A stretch of 6,774 nucleotides of DNA, from positions 1 to 6,774 of the forward strand of contig URZR01000088.1 in NCBI GenBank assembly GCA_900552425.1. The letters run 5' to 3'. A program made the position numbers and the translations under genes. The number at the start of each line of letters is the position of its first letter. Position 1 is the first letter of the stretch. This document shows positions 1-6,186 of this stretch, one piece after another. Below the pieces are notes generated by a model. It saw only the letters and a list, made by a program, of their open reading frames with translations, ran no database searches and had not been told where the DNA came from. This DNA comes from an uncultured Collinsella sp. (GTDB taxonomy: Bacteria > Actinomycetota > Coriobacteriia > Coriobacteriales > Coriobacteriaceae).

Positions 1-2
1 AT

Positions 3-476
3 CGCCAAGACAACGAGAAGAGCTCCGTTAATTCGCCCAACAAGGTATTTTGCGTGTGCGACGAATACGCCGAGATGCAGCGCTTTTTGGATGAACGCCC
101 CGAGCTTAAGGCTCAGCTTCAGGGTATTTTAATGCGCATGAAGGTCGATACGTACCGTTGGAACGATGAGCGCCTGGTCGATGAACTGCGCGAGCAGTTT
201 TGGAAGAAAGCCTCGTCCGAGCTCAAGGCCGACTGGGATGCCGGTCGCTTTGATCTGTCGCTGTTTGATCCGCGTGGCGAGACCGACTTGCGCCTGATGG
301 TCAAGTCGCCCCGCGCCTATATCGATTCGCGCTTTGACTTTAAGAAGCCGGGCAAGCTCAATACGTTTAAGCATTACTTTAAGATTGGCGGCCTGCCGCT
401 GGTCTGGCGTGTGCTGACATATCAGTGCACCTACGGCGACAACCCGCACCCCGATGACGTTCCGGCCGCACAGTAG
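3..476 (+). CDS. C-terminal part of a family-2 glycosyltransferase (5' end outside window)
   Basis: The frame is open from the left edge (first full codon at 3) to TAG at 474-476, so this is the last 157 residues of a longer protein; the GTG at 54 is internal. The visible sequence begins RQDNEKSSVNS and continues KVFCVCDEYAEMQRFL. This resembles the helical C-terminal segment that follows the catalytic GT-A domain in many Gram-positive GT2 enzymes, which transfer a sugar from a nucleotide-sugar to a growing surface glycan. The catalytic DxD region would lie upstream of the window, so activity and substrate cannot be judged. No membrane segment is seen in this part. The following glycosyltransferase gene starts 12 bases after the stop on the same strand, which supports one polysaccharide operon. 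The assignment is by resemblance of the tail and by neighbourhood. Confidence 0.8.
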   Translation, partial: RQDNEKSSVNSPNKVFCVCDEYAEMQRFLDERPELKAQLQGILMRMKVDTYRWNDERLVDELREQFWKKASSELKADWDAGRFDLSLFDPRGETDLRLMVKSPRAYIDSRFDFKKPGKLNTFKHYFKIGGLPLVWRVLTYQCTYGDNPHPDDVPAAQ

Positions 477-479
477 GAG
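475..479 (+). promoter_or_regulatory. Ribosome binding site deciding the start of the second glycosyltransferase
   Basis: AGGAG overlaps the TAG stop of the preceding gene. It lies nine bases before the ATG at 489 but only three before an in-frame GTG at 483, so ATG 489 (protein MATPKISVVVP) is the better start. The overlap with the upstream stop fits translational coupling within the operon. Confidence 0.6.
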
Positions 480-488
480 CGAGTGACT

Positions 489-1536
489 ATGGCTACCCCC
501 AAGATTTCCGTTGTCGTTCCCATCTATAAAGTGGAGGAGTGCCTGGCCTGGTGCCTGGACTCCCTGCTTGCGCAGGACATGCCCGATTGGGAAGGCGTGC
601 TGGTCAACGATGGCTCGCCGGACGGCTCGCGCGATATTGCGGCTGCCTATTGCGAAAAGGACGCGCGCTTTACGCTGGTCGATAAGGAGAACGGCGGCAG
701 GCATCGCCGCGTCCACGGCGCCTATCGTTGCGTTTTTGGATTCCGACGACCGATTTACGCCCGATGCATGCCGCGTGATCGTCGATGCCTTTGAGCGCGA
801 GGACTGCGACGTTTTGACCTTTGGCGCGAATCCGTATCCGCTTGAGGCGGGGTATCCGTGGCTTAACTATGTGCTGAGCCCGCGCGATGTGTCGTTTGAA
901 GGCTATAGCTCCGACCTACTGTTTAAGGAAGCATCTCGCCCGTTTGCATGGCGCACCGCCTGCAAGCGTGAGTTTTTGCTGGGCAACGGGATCGTGTTCG
1001 ACGAAACCGTTAAGTATGGCGAGGACCAGGTCTTCGATTTTGCCGTGTACGGTCGTTCGCACAAGACCGCGCTTATCTCGAACAAGCTGTATGATTACCG
1101 CGTGGCGCGCAAGGGTTCGCTCATGGACACCATGCGCTACGACGACGAGACGCGTCTGCTGGAGCACGTGAAGATTTACTCTGCGGTGCTGGCTGACTGG
1201 CAGCGCGACGGTCTCGATGCTCAGCATGCCGATGACCTGGCGTACTTCCTCTGCGATCTGGTGCTGTACGATGCGCTCAGGCTGTTGAGTACGGATTGCG
1301 GCAAGGTGTTTGCTGCCGTTGCCACGGCGCTTGCCGGTTCTGCCGTGGGCAGCGATGCTGCGCTCGCACAATGCGCTCCTTCTGTTGCTGCTATGGTGCG
1401 TGCGGCGCTTACCAGCAAGGCCCCCAATGTCCGTGCGTGCAAAAAGCTCATGTTCGATTACGATGTCTTGAGGTTTGGGCGCCTGGGTGCCTGCAAGCGC
1501 GTGGCAGCGAACGCCCTGGGAAAGCGAGAAGTGTAG
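489..1536 (+). pseudogene. Family-2 glycosyltransferase, broken by a frameshift with loss of the GGxSxARNxG motif
   Basis: The protein opens with a classic GT2 N-terminus (ISVVVPIYKVEECLAWCLDSLLAQ, then LVNDGSPDGS and VDKENGG). After about base 698 that frame becomes meaningless and stops at TGA 792-794, giving a product of about 101 residues. The continuation lies in the +1 frame, reading AGIAASTAPIVAFLDSDDRF (with the DSDD metal/nucleotide-sugar motif) through to TAG 1534-1536, with the usual C-terminal region containing GEDQVFDF. GT2 enzymes normally have about six residues (xSxARN) between NGG and AGI. Here they are absent and the frame is shifted, which fits a deletion of about 20 bases rather than a one-base error. 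As read, the enzyme would be inactive. A product restarting inside the second frame would lack the nucleotide-binding N-terminus. Its neighbours are both glycosyltransferases. Confidence 0.82.
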
Positions 1537-4023
1537 ATGAGTATCAAGCGTTTGGCACTTTGCCGCAGCCAGGGCCGTCTTTTTGTGCTGCTTCGTTTTG
1601 CCGGTCAGGATGTCGCCGCGCTTATTGAGCGGGAGGCCTCTCAGGCGTTTGCCCATGCGACTACGAGCGGTTCTTGTTTGCCGTCACTGGTGCTCCCGGT
1701 CGATCATGGCCGTGTGCTGGCGCTATGCCCTTCTGTTTCCGATTACGAGCGCGAGCTCGCCGTTTTGGTGCTTCCGTTTTTGGATGGCTCGTCGATGGAT
1801 GCCGTTTTTGCATCCGGTGGCCAAAGGTTGGGCTCTATTCGTCTCGATAGCCGCGTGGCCAAATTGGAATCCAAGATTAACTACAAAGCAAAGCCTGCGC
1901 TGTGCGCGCTTATCCGCGATGCGCAGCGTGGCGAACACTGCGGCCGCTACGAGATCGATGCCATTCGCTATTTGCCGGCAGACGTCGGCGCGGTGTGGCG
2001 CTATGAGGTTACCTGGGCGGGAGACCCCCAGTGCGCGCCTGAGCTCCAGATCTTCGATACGCATATGAATGCCATCGATGTTACCGTGCATGTGTTTGAA
2101 TCGCAGGTCGATGTTCCGCAGCAGAACGGATGCCGCATCAATAAATCGTATCTGAGTGTTGAGATGCCTCAGGATATACGAGATTTTGTCGCGATCGTGA
2201 GCGATCCCACAGAGCGGATCCAAAGCGGGTTTTGCGCCATGGATGGTCGCCTGTACAACGGCATGGTCGACGACAGCTGGAACCGTATGAAGGACGCGCG
2301 TGCAGACGACGCAGCTTATCGACGTTGGTTTGAGCAGCATCGCGCAAAGCCGGGCGATTTGGCGTGCCAGCGTGTCGCTTCGGCGGCCTTTGCCTATAGA
2401 CCGCTCGTGAGCATTGTGGTGCCGTGCTACAAGACTGATCGGGTCTACCTGCGCGAGCTGCTGGAATCGGTGCAAGCCCAGAGCTATGACAACTGGGAAT
2501 TGCTGCTTATGGACGCCTCGCCCGAATGGGACGCGGTGGCCACCCTTGCGGCAGGTGCCAACGACGAGCGCATCCGTCGCATCGAGCTTCCCGGCAACGG
2601 CGGCATTGTGGTCAACACCAACGCAGGTATCGAGCAAGCGACAGGCGACTACATCGCTTTCTTGGACCACGATGACATTCTGGAACCGGACGCGTTATTC
2701 CAGTATGTTTCCGCGCTGAACAAGGCGGCCGAGGGCGAGCGTCCCCAGGTCCTGTTCTGTGATGAGGACATGTTCCAGAAAACGGGGGAGTGGGGCCAGC
2801 CGGTCTTTAAGACCGTACTCAACGTCGACCTGCTCTATAGCCATAACTGCGTGACGCATTTCCTGATGGTGGAGAAGGCGCTCATCGATCACATTGGTAT
2901 GTCCCCAGAAGACGTTGCGGGCGCCCAGGACTACGACTTGACGCTTCGCTGCCTTGCAGCCGGCGCGCGCTTTGAGCACGTTGCGCATGTGCTGTATCAC
3001 TGGCGCGTGCATCCGGGATCGACCGCCGATGGCTCTGCCGATAGCAAGCCGTATGCCATTGAAGCGGGTCGTCTTGCGCTGCAGCGCCACTTTAACGCGC
3101 TGGGCGTTCACGGAACGGTCGAGGAGACCGAGACGCCGTTTGTCTACCGCATGCGCCATGCGCTGCCGGAGCCTGCGCCGCTGGTGAGCATTGTGATCCC
3201 CACCAAGGATCACATTGAGACGCTCGATGCCTGTGTGATGTCGATCGCCCAGAAGGCCACGTATACCAATTACGAGATCGTCTTGGTGGAGAACAACAGT
3301 GAAGCCCCGGAGACGTTTGCGTATTACGAAACCCTGCCAGAGCGCGTGGCTGCAGCATCCGAAGGCAAGGGCATCGCGCGCGTTGTGTACTGGCCGGGCG
3401 AGTTCAATTACTCTCAGATCATCAATTTTGGTGTGAAGCACGCCAAGGGTGACTACCTGCTGCTGCTGAACAACGATACCGAGGTCATAAGCCCGGACTT
3501 TATCGAAGAGATGATGGGCTATCTGCAGCGTCCCGATGCGGGCGTGGTGGGCGCCAAACTCTACTTTGCCGATCATCTGGTGCAGCATGCCGGCATTTTG
3601 ATTGGCGTGCGTGGCGCACTTGCCCATGCCAACCAGGACTTCTCGGCAAAGCGCGAGGGCTATCTTGCCCGCGCTGTGCGCCCGGGCAACTTTAGCGCCG
3701 TAACGGGTGCCTGTCAGATGGTCCGACGCGACGTATTTGAGCGGGTCGGAGGCTACGACGAGGAATTCGCCGTCGGCTTTAACGACGCGGACTTTTGTCT
3801 GCGCGTGTGGGAGGCGGGCTATCGAACCATCTATACGCCCTATGCCGAGCTGTATCACTACGAGTTCACCTCGCGCGGCAGGGAAGAGGCCAACGAGAAA
3901 AAGCTGCGCCGCTGGAAGCGCGAGCAAGCGCTGTTCATGCAGCGCTGGCCAGAGTTCTTCCTCGATGGCGATCCGTGGTTGGGGCCAAACCTATCTGCCG
4001 AGAGTGAGTATTTCTCGGTCTAA
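1537..4023 (+). CDS. Large protein with two family-2 glycosyltransferase domains (RfbC-like)
   Basis: This 828-residue protein starts at an ATG directly abutting the TAG of the previous gene, with GAGAAG about five bases upstream as a weak ribosome binding site. Residues 1-288 form an N-terminal region I cannot assign. The first GT2 domain begins at 289 (PLVSIVVPCYK) and carries AFLDHDD at 374-380, with the DxD motif at 377-379. The second begins at 548 (PLVSIVIPTKD) and carries LLLLNNDTEV at 641-650, GACQMVRRDVFERVGGYDE from 724 and the downstream NDADFCLRVWEAGY from 749. No signal peptide or membrane segment is apparent, so it probably acts at the cytoplasmic face. This two-domain order is known from proteins related to Myxococcus RfbC and from O-antigen/rhamnan glycosyltransferases, where the two domains can add successive sugars. 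Sugar specificity cannot be read from the sequence. It looks intact and is the last gene of the operon seen here. Confidence 0.9.
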   Translation: MSIKRLALCRSQGRLFVLLRFAGQDVAALIEREASQAFAHATTSGSCLPSLVLPVDHGRVLALCPSVSDYERELAVLVLPFLDGSSMDAVFASGGQRLGSIRLDSRVAKLESKINYKAKPALCALIRDAQRGEHCGRYEIDAIRYLPADVGAVWRYEVTWAGDPQCAPELQIFDTHMNAIDVTVHVFESQVDVPQQNGCRINKSYLSVEMPQDIRDFVAIVSDPTERIQSGFCAMDGRLYNGMVDDSWNRMKDARADDAAYRRWFEQHRAKPGDLACQRVASAAFAYRPLVSIVVPCYKTDRVYLRELLESVQAQSYDNWELLLMDASPEWDAVATLAAGANDERIRRIELPGNGGIVVNTNAGIEQATGDYIAFLDHDDILEPDALFQYVSALNKAAEGERPQVLFCDEDMFQKTGEWGQPVFKTVLNVDLLYSHNCVTHFLMVEKALIDHIGMSPEDVAGAQDYDLTLRCLAAGARFEHVAHVLYHWRVHPGSTADGSADSKPYAIEAGRLALQRHFNALGVHGTVEETETPFVYRMRHALPEPAPLVSIVIPTKDHIETLDACVMSIAQKATYTNYEIVLVENNSEAPETFAYYETLPERVAAASEGKGIARVVYWPGEFNYSQIINFGVKHAKGDYLLLLNNDTEVISPDFIEEMMGYLQRPDAGVVGAKLYFADHLVQHAGILIGVRGALAHANQDFSAKREGYLARAVRPGNFSAVTGACQMVRRDVFERVGGYDEEFAVGFNDADFCLRVWEAGYRTIYTPYAELYHYEFTSRGREEANEKKLRRWKREQALFMQRWPEFFLDGDPWLGPNLSAESEYFSV

Positions 4024-4048
4024 GGCAATGGGTTTAGGAAGTCCTGAA

Positions 4049-4077
4049 CTTTCTTTCGCTATGAGCTTGGAAGAAAG
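4049..4077 (+). repeat. Short hairpin after the glycosyltransferase operon
   Basis: CTTTCTTTC at 4049-4057 can pair with GGAAGAAAG at 4069-4077, a nine-base-pair stem with one G-T pair and an 11-base loop, 25 bases after the operon stop. No T-run follows, so it is at best a weak or Rho-assisted 3' end structure and could be chance. Confidence 0.3.
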
Positions 4078-4128
4078 CAATGGTGGACTACTAACTAAGT
4101 CATATTACGAAAGCTCGATACTTCCGCG

Positions 4129-4182
4129 ATAAGTTTATACAAGCTTATACAGCTCGATATTATTCGATATAAGTAGATATCG
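4129..4182. repeat. AT-rich stretch with tandem 10-mers and a small inverted repeat
   Basis: The segment is much poorer in GC than its surroundings. It contains AAGTTTATAC followed directly by AAGCTTATAC (4131-4150, nine of ten bases identical). It also has two copies of TCGATAT (4154-4160 and 4164-4170) and an inverted repeat CGATAT-AAGTAG-ATATCG at 4165-4182. It sits exactly where the ATPase remnant begins, so it may be a recombination scar or the relic of a control region. No gene is seen between 4024 and 4172 beyond a 23-codon ATG frame at 4061 that lacks a ribosome binding site. Confidence 0.45.
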
Positions 4183-4781
4183 CACTTGCCTTTGCCGGCT
4201 TACCCGCCGGCGTTATGGATCTTATTAACGGCAAGGCGCTTACGTTCTTGCGTCGTGCCCTCTCCGAAGATCTGGCGCCTATCAACCAGGTGGAGGTAGC
4301 GCTCTCTATGGGCGATAGCTTTGTCGCGACTGGTTTGACCATAGAGGACGATCTTCTGTCGAGAGCCGCTAAGGCCACTAAGGGCTATGCCTATCTGGTG
4401 CAACTGGTCGGTTACTCCATTTGGCAACGCGCCAACTTGCATCGTGCCAAAAGTGCCATTGTGAGCGAGGGCGACGTCACCGAAGGCATTGCGCTGGCAG
4501 AGGCTCGTTTTCACGATGTTGTTCACGAGCCCGCGATTTCTGGACTTGGACTCAACGATATCAAATACCTTTTGGCCATGTGCGAGGATAAGCAGCAGTC
4601 CAAATCATCTGAGATTGCTAAACGCATGGGTAAAAAGACCAATGAGGTCAGCTCTATTAGGGCTAAGCTGCTTCAAAGAGAGGTTATTCAAGCTCCGCAG
4701 AGGGGCTACGTGCAGTTTGCCGTGCCGGACCTAGATATCTATCTGCGAGAGAACGCCGCGGAGATTCTCGAGCGGTTCTAA
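4173..4781 (+). pseudogene. C-terminal remnant of a P-loop ATPase with a winged-helix end
   Basis: An open frame runs from just after TAA 4170-4172 to TAA 4779-4781. The first ATG is at 4215 (188 residues), but no ribosome binding site precedes it, and the 14 codons before it (VDIALAFAGLPAGV) read as sensible protein. From the ATG the sequence is MDLINGKALTFLRRALSED and then GYAYLVQLVGYSIWQRA at about 57-73. This resembles the lid/C-terminal part of bacterial AAA-type ATP-binding proteins. Residues of about 111-182 look like a winged helix-turn-helix (SSEIAKRMGKKTNEVSSIRAKL). The Walker A and B half expected upstream is absent; the glycosyltransferase operon lies there instead. I infer a 5'-truncated, probably untranslated relic. 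The family name is by resemblance only. Confidence 0.6.
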
Positions 4782-4833
4782 ATCGAGGCATGAATAGCCG
4801 CCGGTTAACTGCCCTTGTCGACTTGGCTCGCGT

Positions 4834-4886
4834 CCCCCCAATCTAGTAGACTCTGAACCGTTGCTAGATTGGGGGGGGGGGTTTTT
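4834..4886 (+). terminator. Rho-independent terminator-like hairpin
   Basis: CCCCCCAATCTAG at 4834-4846 pairs perfectly over 13 bases with CTAGATTGGGGGG at 4864-4876 around a 17-base loop. The G-run extends to 4881 and is followed by T5 at 4882-4886. The orientation suits transcripts coming from the ATPase remnant, whose stop is 53 bases upstream. On the other strand no T-run follows, so it is a poor terminator for the abiE genes. The five extra Gs between stem and T-run are unusual and may weaken it. Confidence 0.65.
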
Positions 4887-5460
4887 CCATGAAACGCTCC
4901 ATGAAACGAGTTTCCGGGGCCGTTCGGATGCCGTGGCGCAGCAGGGACTTGAGCTTCTCGGCGAACACCTGCTCTTTCGAGTTCGCAAGCAGGCAGACGC
5001 CCTCCTGCCGGTGTGCCACGTCGAACCACAGCTCGTCCTGCTCCATCGCAGCGCTCGCGTGGACCCCCAGGTCGAGCTTCGTGTCGAACGTGCTGCGCCC
5101 GTCGCTGACCTTGAGGTTGACGCGCCTGCCCTTGTAGTCCTGCTGCGACAGCTCCTCTATCTCGCCGGCGATGCGGACGGTTACGCCGTCGCCGAGGTTC
5201 GAGAGGGCGGACACAAAGGAGCGAATGGAGGCGTCGTTCATCGGGTACCGCACGAAGTCGAGGTCTATGTCCTGGGTTGCGCGGCGCCCGCTCCCCGACA
5301 GCGCGCACATCAGGACCCCTCCCTTGACCGTCACTCGGTCGCGCATGCTGGATGCCGCCAGCTTTGAGAGGATCACGTCCTGGCAGACGCGCGCGGTCGC
5401 GTTGAGGCAGGAGTAGCCCTCCTCGCGCTCGTAGCGCGCCCTCATCTCGTTCAGGTCCAT
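4864..5460 (-). CDS. abiEii: AbiEii-type nucleotidyltransferase toxin, C-terminally truncated
   Basis: The ATG at 5460-5458 overlaps the TGA of the antitoxin gene by one base (TGATG). GGAGGAGGT lies about six bases upstream, so the start is secure; the protein is 198 residues. It belongs by resemblance to the DUF1814/AbiEii (MenT-like) nucleotidyltransferases, toxins of type IV or MenAT-type toxin-antitoxin pairs that block growth during phage infection. Visible motifs are TVKGGVLMCALSG at 44-56 leading to RRATQDIDLDF at 59-69 (catalytic DxD), KLDLGV at 128-133, and EQVFAEKLKSLLRHG at 163-177. Family members are usually about 270-300 residues and carry a further R-x-KD-xx-D motif after EKL. 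Here that part is replaced by TRFMERFMEKPPPPI. The end is encoded by a duplicated 12-mer and a C11 tract, and the stop lies inside the neighbour's terminator stem. I infer loss of the 3' end and probably of activity. Confidence 0.8.
   Translation of the reverse strand: MDLNEMRARYEREEGYSCLNATARVCQDVILSKLAASSMRDRVTVKGGVLMCALSGSGRRATQDIDLDFVRYPMNDASIRSFVSALSNLGDGVTVRIAGEIEELSQQDYKGRRVNLKVSDGRSTFDTKLDLGVHASAAMEQDELWFDVAHRQEGVCLLANSKEQVFAEKLKSLLRHGIRTAPETRFMERFMEKPPPPI
4871..4881. repeat. Homopolymer of 11 G (C11 in the toxin gene)
   Basis: An uninterrupted run of 11 Gs is followed by T5. On the minus strand it is the C11 tract encoding the PPPP just before the AbiEii stop. Tracts of this length are prone to slipped-strand length change and to sequencing error. 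Confidence 0.95.
4886..4909. repeat. Tandem 12-bp duplication in the toxin 3' end
   Basis: TCCATGAAACGC (4886-4897) is followed directly by TCCATGAAACGA (4898-4909), identical at 11 of 12 bases. On the minus strand it encodes RFME twice. It lies in the stretch where the AbiEii protein departs from what its family would predict. Confidence 0.85.
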
Positions 5461-6002
5461 CAGAATACCTCCTCCATGGCGCGCTCGAGGTGTGCCTCGC
5501 CGTGCGGGATTGCCTCCGCGTAGTCCTGCAGCCTGTATATGTCCAGCCGCTCCGACCGCCTGCGGAACGAGGCGACGGCCTCCCGGTAGAGGTCGTAGGG
5601 CAGCTTGTTGCGCGAGCGCATGAGCTCGAGGAGCATGCGCTCGGGGTCGTAAGCGGCAAGCTCGGTCCCGTCCACCGAGACGGTCGACCTCCCGACGCCC
5701 AGCCATCCCTCCGGGATGAAGTGCTGGCGCACGGCGGCGTCGCGTATCTTGGTCCCACCGCGCTTCGTGGCCAGGTCGATCTGGTCGGGGGGCGCGGTCA
5801 CGAGCCCGTGGGCGTAGAGCGCGGTCTGCCCGGTCAGGATGCCCCCGGGGTAGCGCTTCGCGATCACGGCGAGGGCGTCCTCGTCCCGGTTGGTCGAGTA
5901 CATCCCTCGGCCGACGGGGTGGAGCGTCCCTTCCGACACCGCCTTGCGAACGCGGTACCTGCTCCCGAGTTCAGCCAGCGCCTCCCGGTAGGTGATCACC
6001 AT
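5460..6002 (-). CDS. abiEi: AbiEi-type antitoxin and transcriptional repressor
   Basis: The preferred start is ATG 6002-6000, preceded by GGGGAGG about five bases upstream. It gives a 180-residue protein beginning MVITYREALAELGSRYRVRK, where proteins of this family normally begin. Residues 1-36 form the N-terminal winged helix ending in the family signature VGRGMYS. A C-terminal antitoxin domain follows, with LTGQTALYAHGL, a segment around IDLATKRGGTKIRD, and a closing RLQDYAEAI. In characterised AbiE systems this protein represses its own operon through inverted repeats and neutralises the AbiEii toxin without stable complex formation. Here a 19-bp inverted repeat lies 15 bases upstream of the ATG, and the toxin gene overlaps the stop by one base, which is the expected operon order. 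The frame stays open further upstream, and an in-frame ATG at 6083 with its own good ribosome binding site would add 27 residues. The gene appears intact. Confidence 0.85.
   Translation of the reverse strand: MVITYREALAELGSRYRVRKAVSEGTLHPVGRGMYSTNRDEDALAVIAKRYPGGILTGQTALYAHGLVTAPPDQIDLATKRGGTKIRDAAVRQHFIPEGWLGVGRSTVSVDGTELAAYDPERMLLELMRSRNKLPYDLYREAVASFRRRSERLDIYRLQDYAEAIPHGEAHLERAMEEVF
5466..5474 (-). promoter_or_regulatory. Ribosome binding site of the toxin gene inside abiEi
   Basis: On the minus strand GGAGGAGGT lies within the last codons of abiEi, about six bases before the AbiEii ATG. With the TGATG overlap it indicates coupled translation of antitoxin and toxin. Confidence 0.65.
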
Positions 6003-6017
6003 GCCGACCTCCCCTCG

Positions 6018-6067
6018 AAAGCCATATAAGCCTACATCTGATGACAATTGTAGGCTTATATGGCTTT
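6018..6067. promoter_or_regulatory. 19-bp perfect inverted repeat, probable AbiEi operator
   Basis: The arm at 6018-6036 (AAAGCCATATAAGCCTACA) is the exact reverse complement of 6049-6067, with a 12-base spacer. Arm centres are 31 bases apart, about three helical turns, so two protein units would sit on the same face of the DNA. The repeat lies just upstream of the antitoxin start. AbiEi proteins are known to bind inverted repeats over their own promoter. No T-run follows on the minus strand, which argues against a terminator for the upstream gene. Confidence 0.7.
6047..6052 (-). promoter_or_regulatory. Candidate -10 element of the abiE promoter
   Basis: On the minus strand TACAAT (five of six matches to TATAAT) sits at the inner edge of one operator arm. 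The region 17-18 bases upstream has only a poor -35 match (GTTCCA). Transcription would start inside the inverted repeat, upstream of the 6002 start, so a bound repressor would block it. This is a weak call based on one hexamer. Confidence 0.35.
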
Positions 6068-6186
6068 TCATGGAACGACTCATTGCGGCACCTCCCTCGC
6101 CATGACGGTGCCTTACTTTGATGGCCCTTTCCTCGTTTGCATCTGCTATATGAAGGAACGTCGATTCTGGTGCTCGGGCGAAGGCG

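Noticed and set aside
129..716. 195-codon open frame on the minus strand
   Set aside because: It lies antisense to two glycosyltransferase genes, shows no recognisable protein pattern, and fits a shadow frame in GC-rich coding DNA.
2695..3927. 410-codon open frame on the minus strand
   Set aside because: It is fully antisense to the intact two-domain glycosyltransferase, whose motifs are clear. Long shadow frames are common in such DNA.
4061..4132. 23-codon ATG frame after the glycosyltransferase operon
   Set aside because: It has no ribosome binding site and no recognisable sequence, and its length is within chance.
4129..4182. CRISPR-like or iteron array
   Set aside because: There are only two copies of each short repeat and no regular spacers or neighbouring cas or rep gene.
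4194..4211. GCCGGC repeated around a six-base loop, as a possible terminator
   Set aside because: It lies inside the frame of the ATPase remnant, has no T-run, and GCCGGC is self-complementary and common in this DNA.
4864..5706. 280-residue version of AbiEii starting upstream at 5706
   Set aside because: The first 82 residues overlap abiEi out of frame and look like shadow sequence. The ATG at 5460 has a strong ribosome binding site and the expected overlap.
4805..5758. 317-codon minus-strand frame covering the abiE genes
   Set aside because: It is rich in Arg, Pro and Gly without domain motifs, while the overlapping frames carry clear AbiEi and AbiEii signatures. Only its end matters, as a possible slipped tail.
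6080..6103. Seven-codon leader frame (MAREVPQ) overlapping the ATG at 6083
   Set aside because: It lacks a ribosome binding site of its own and is short enough to be chance.
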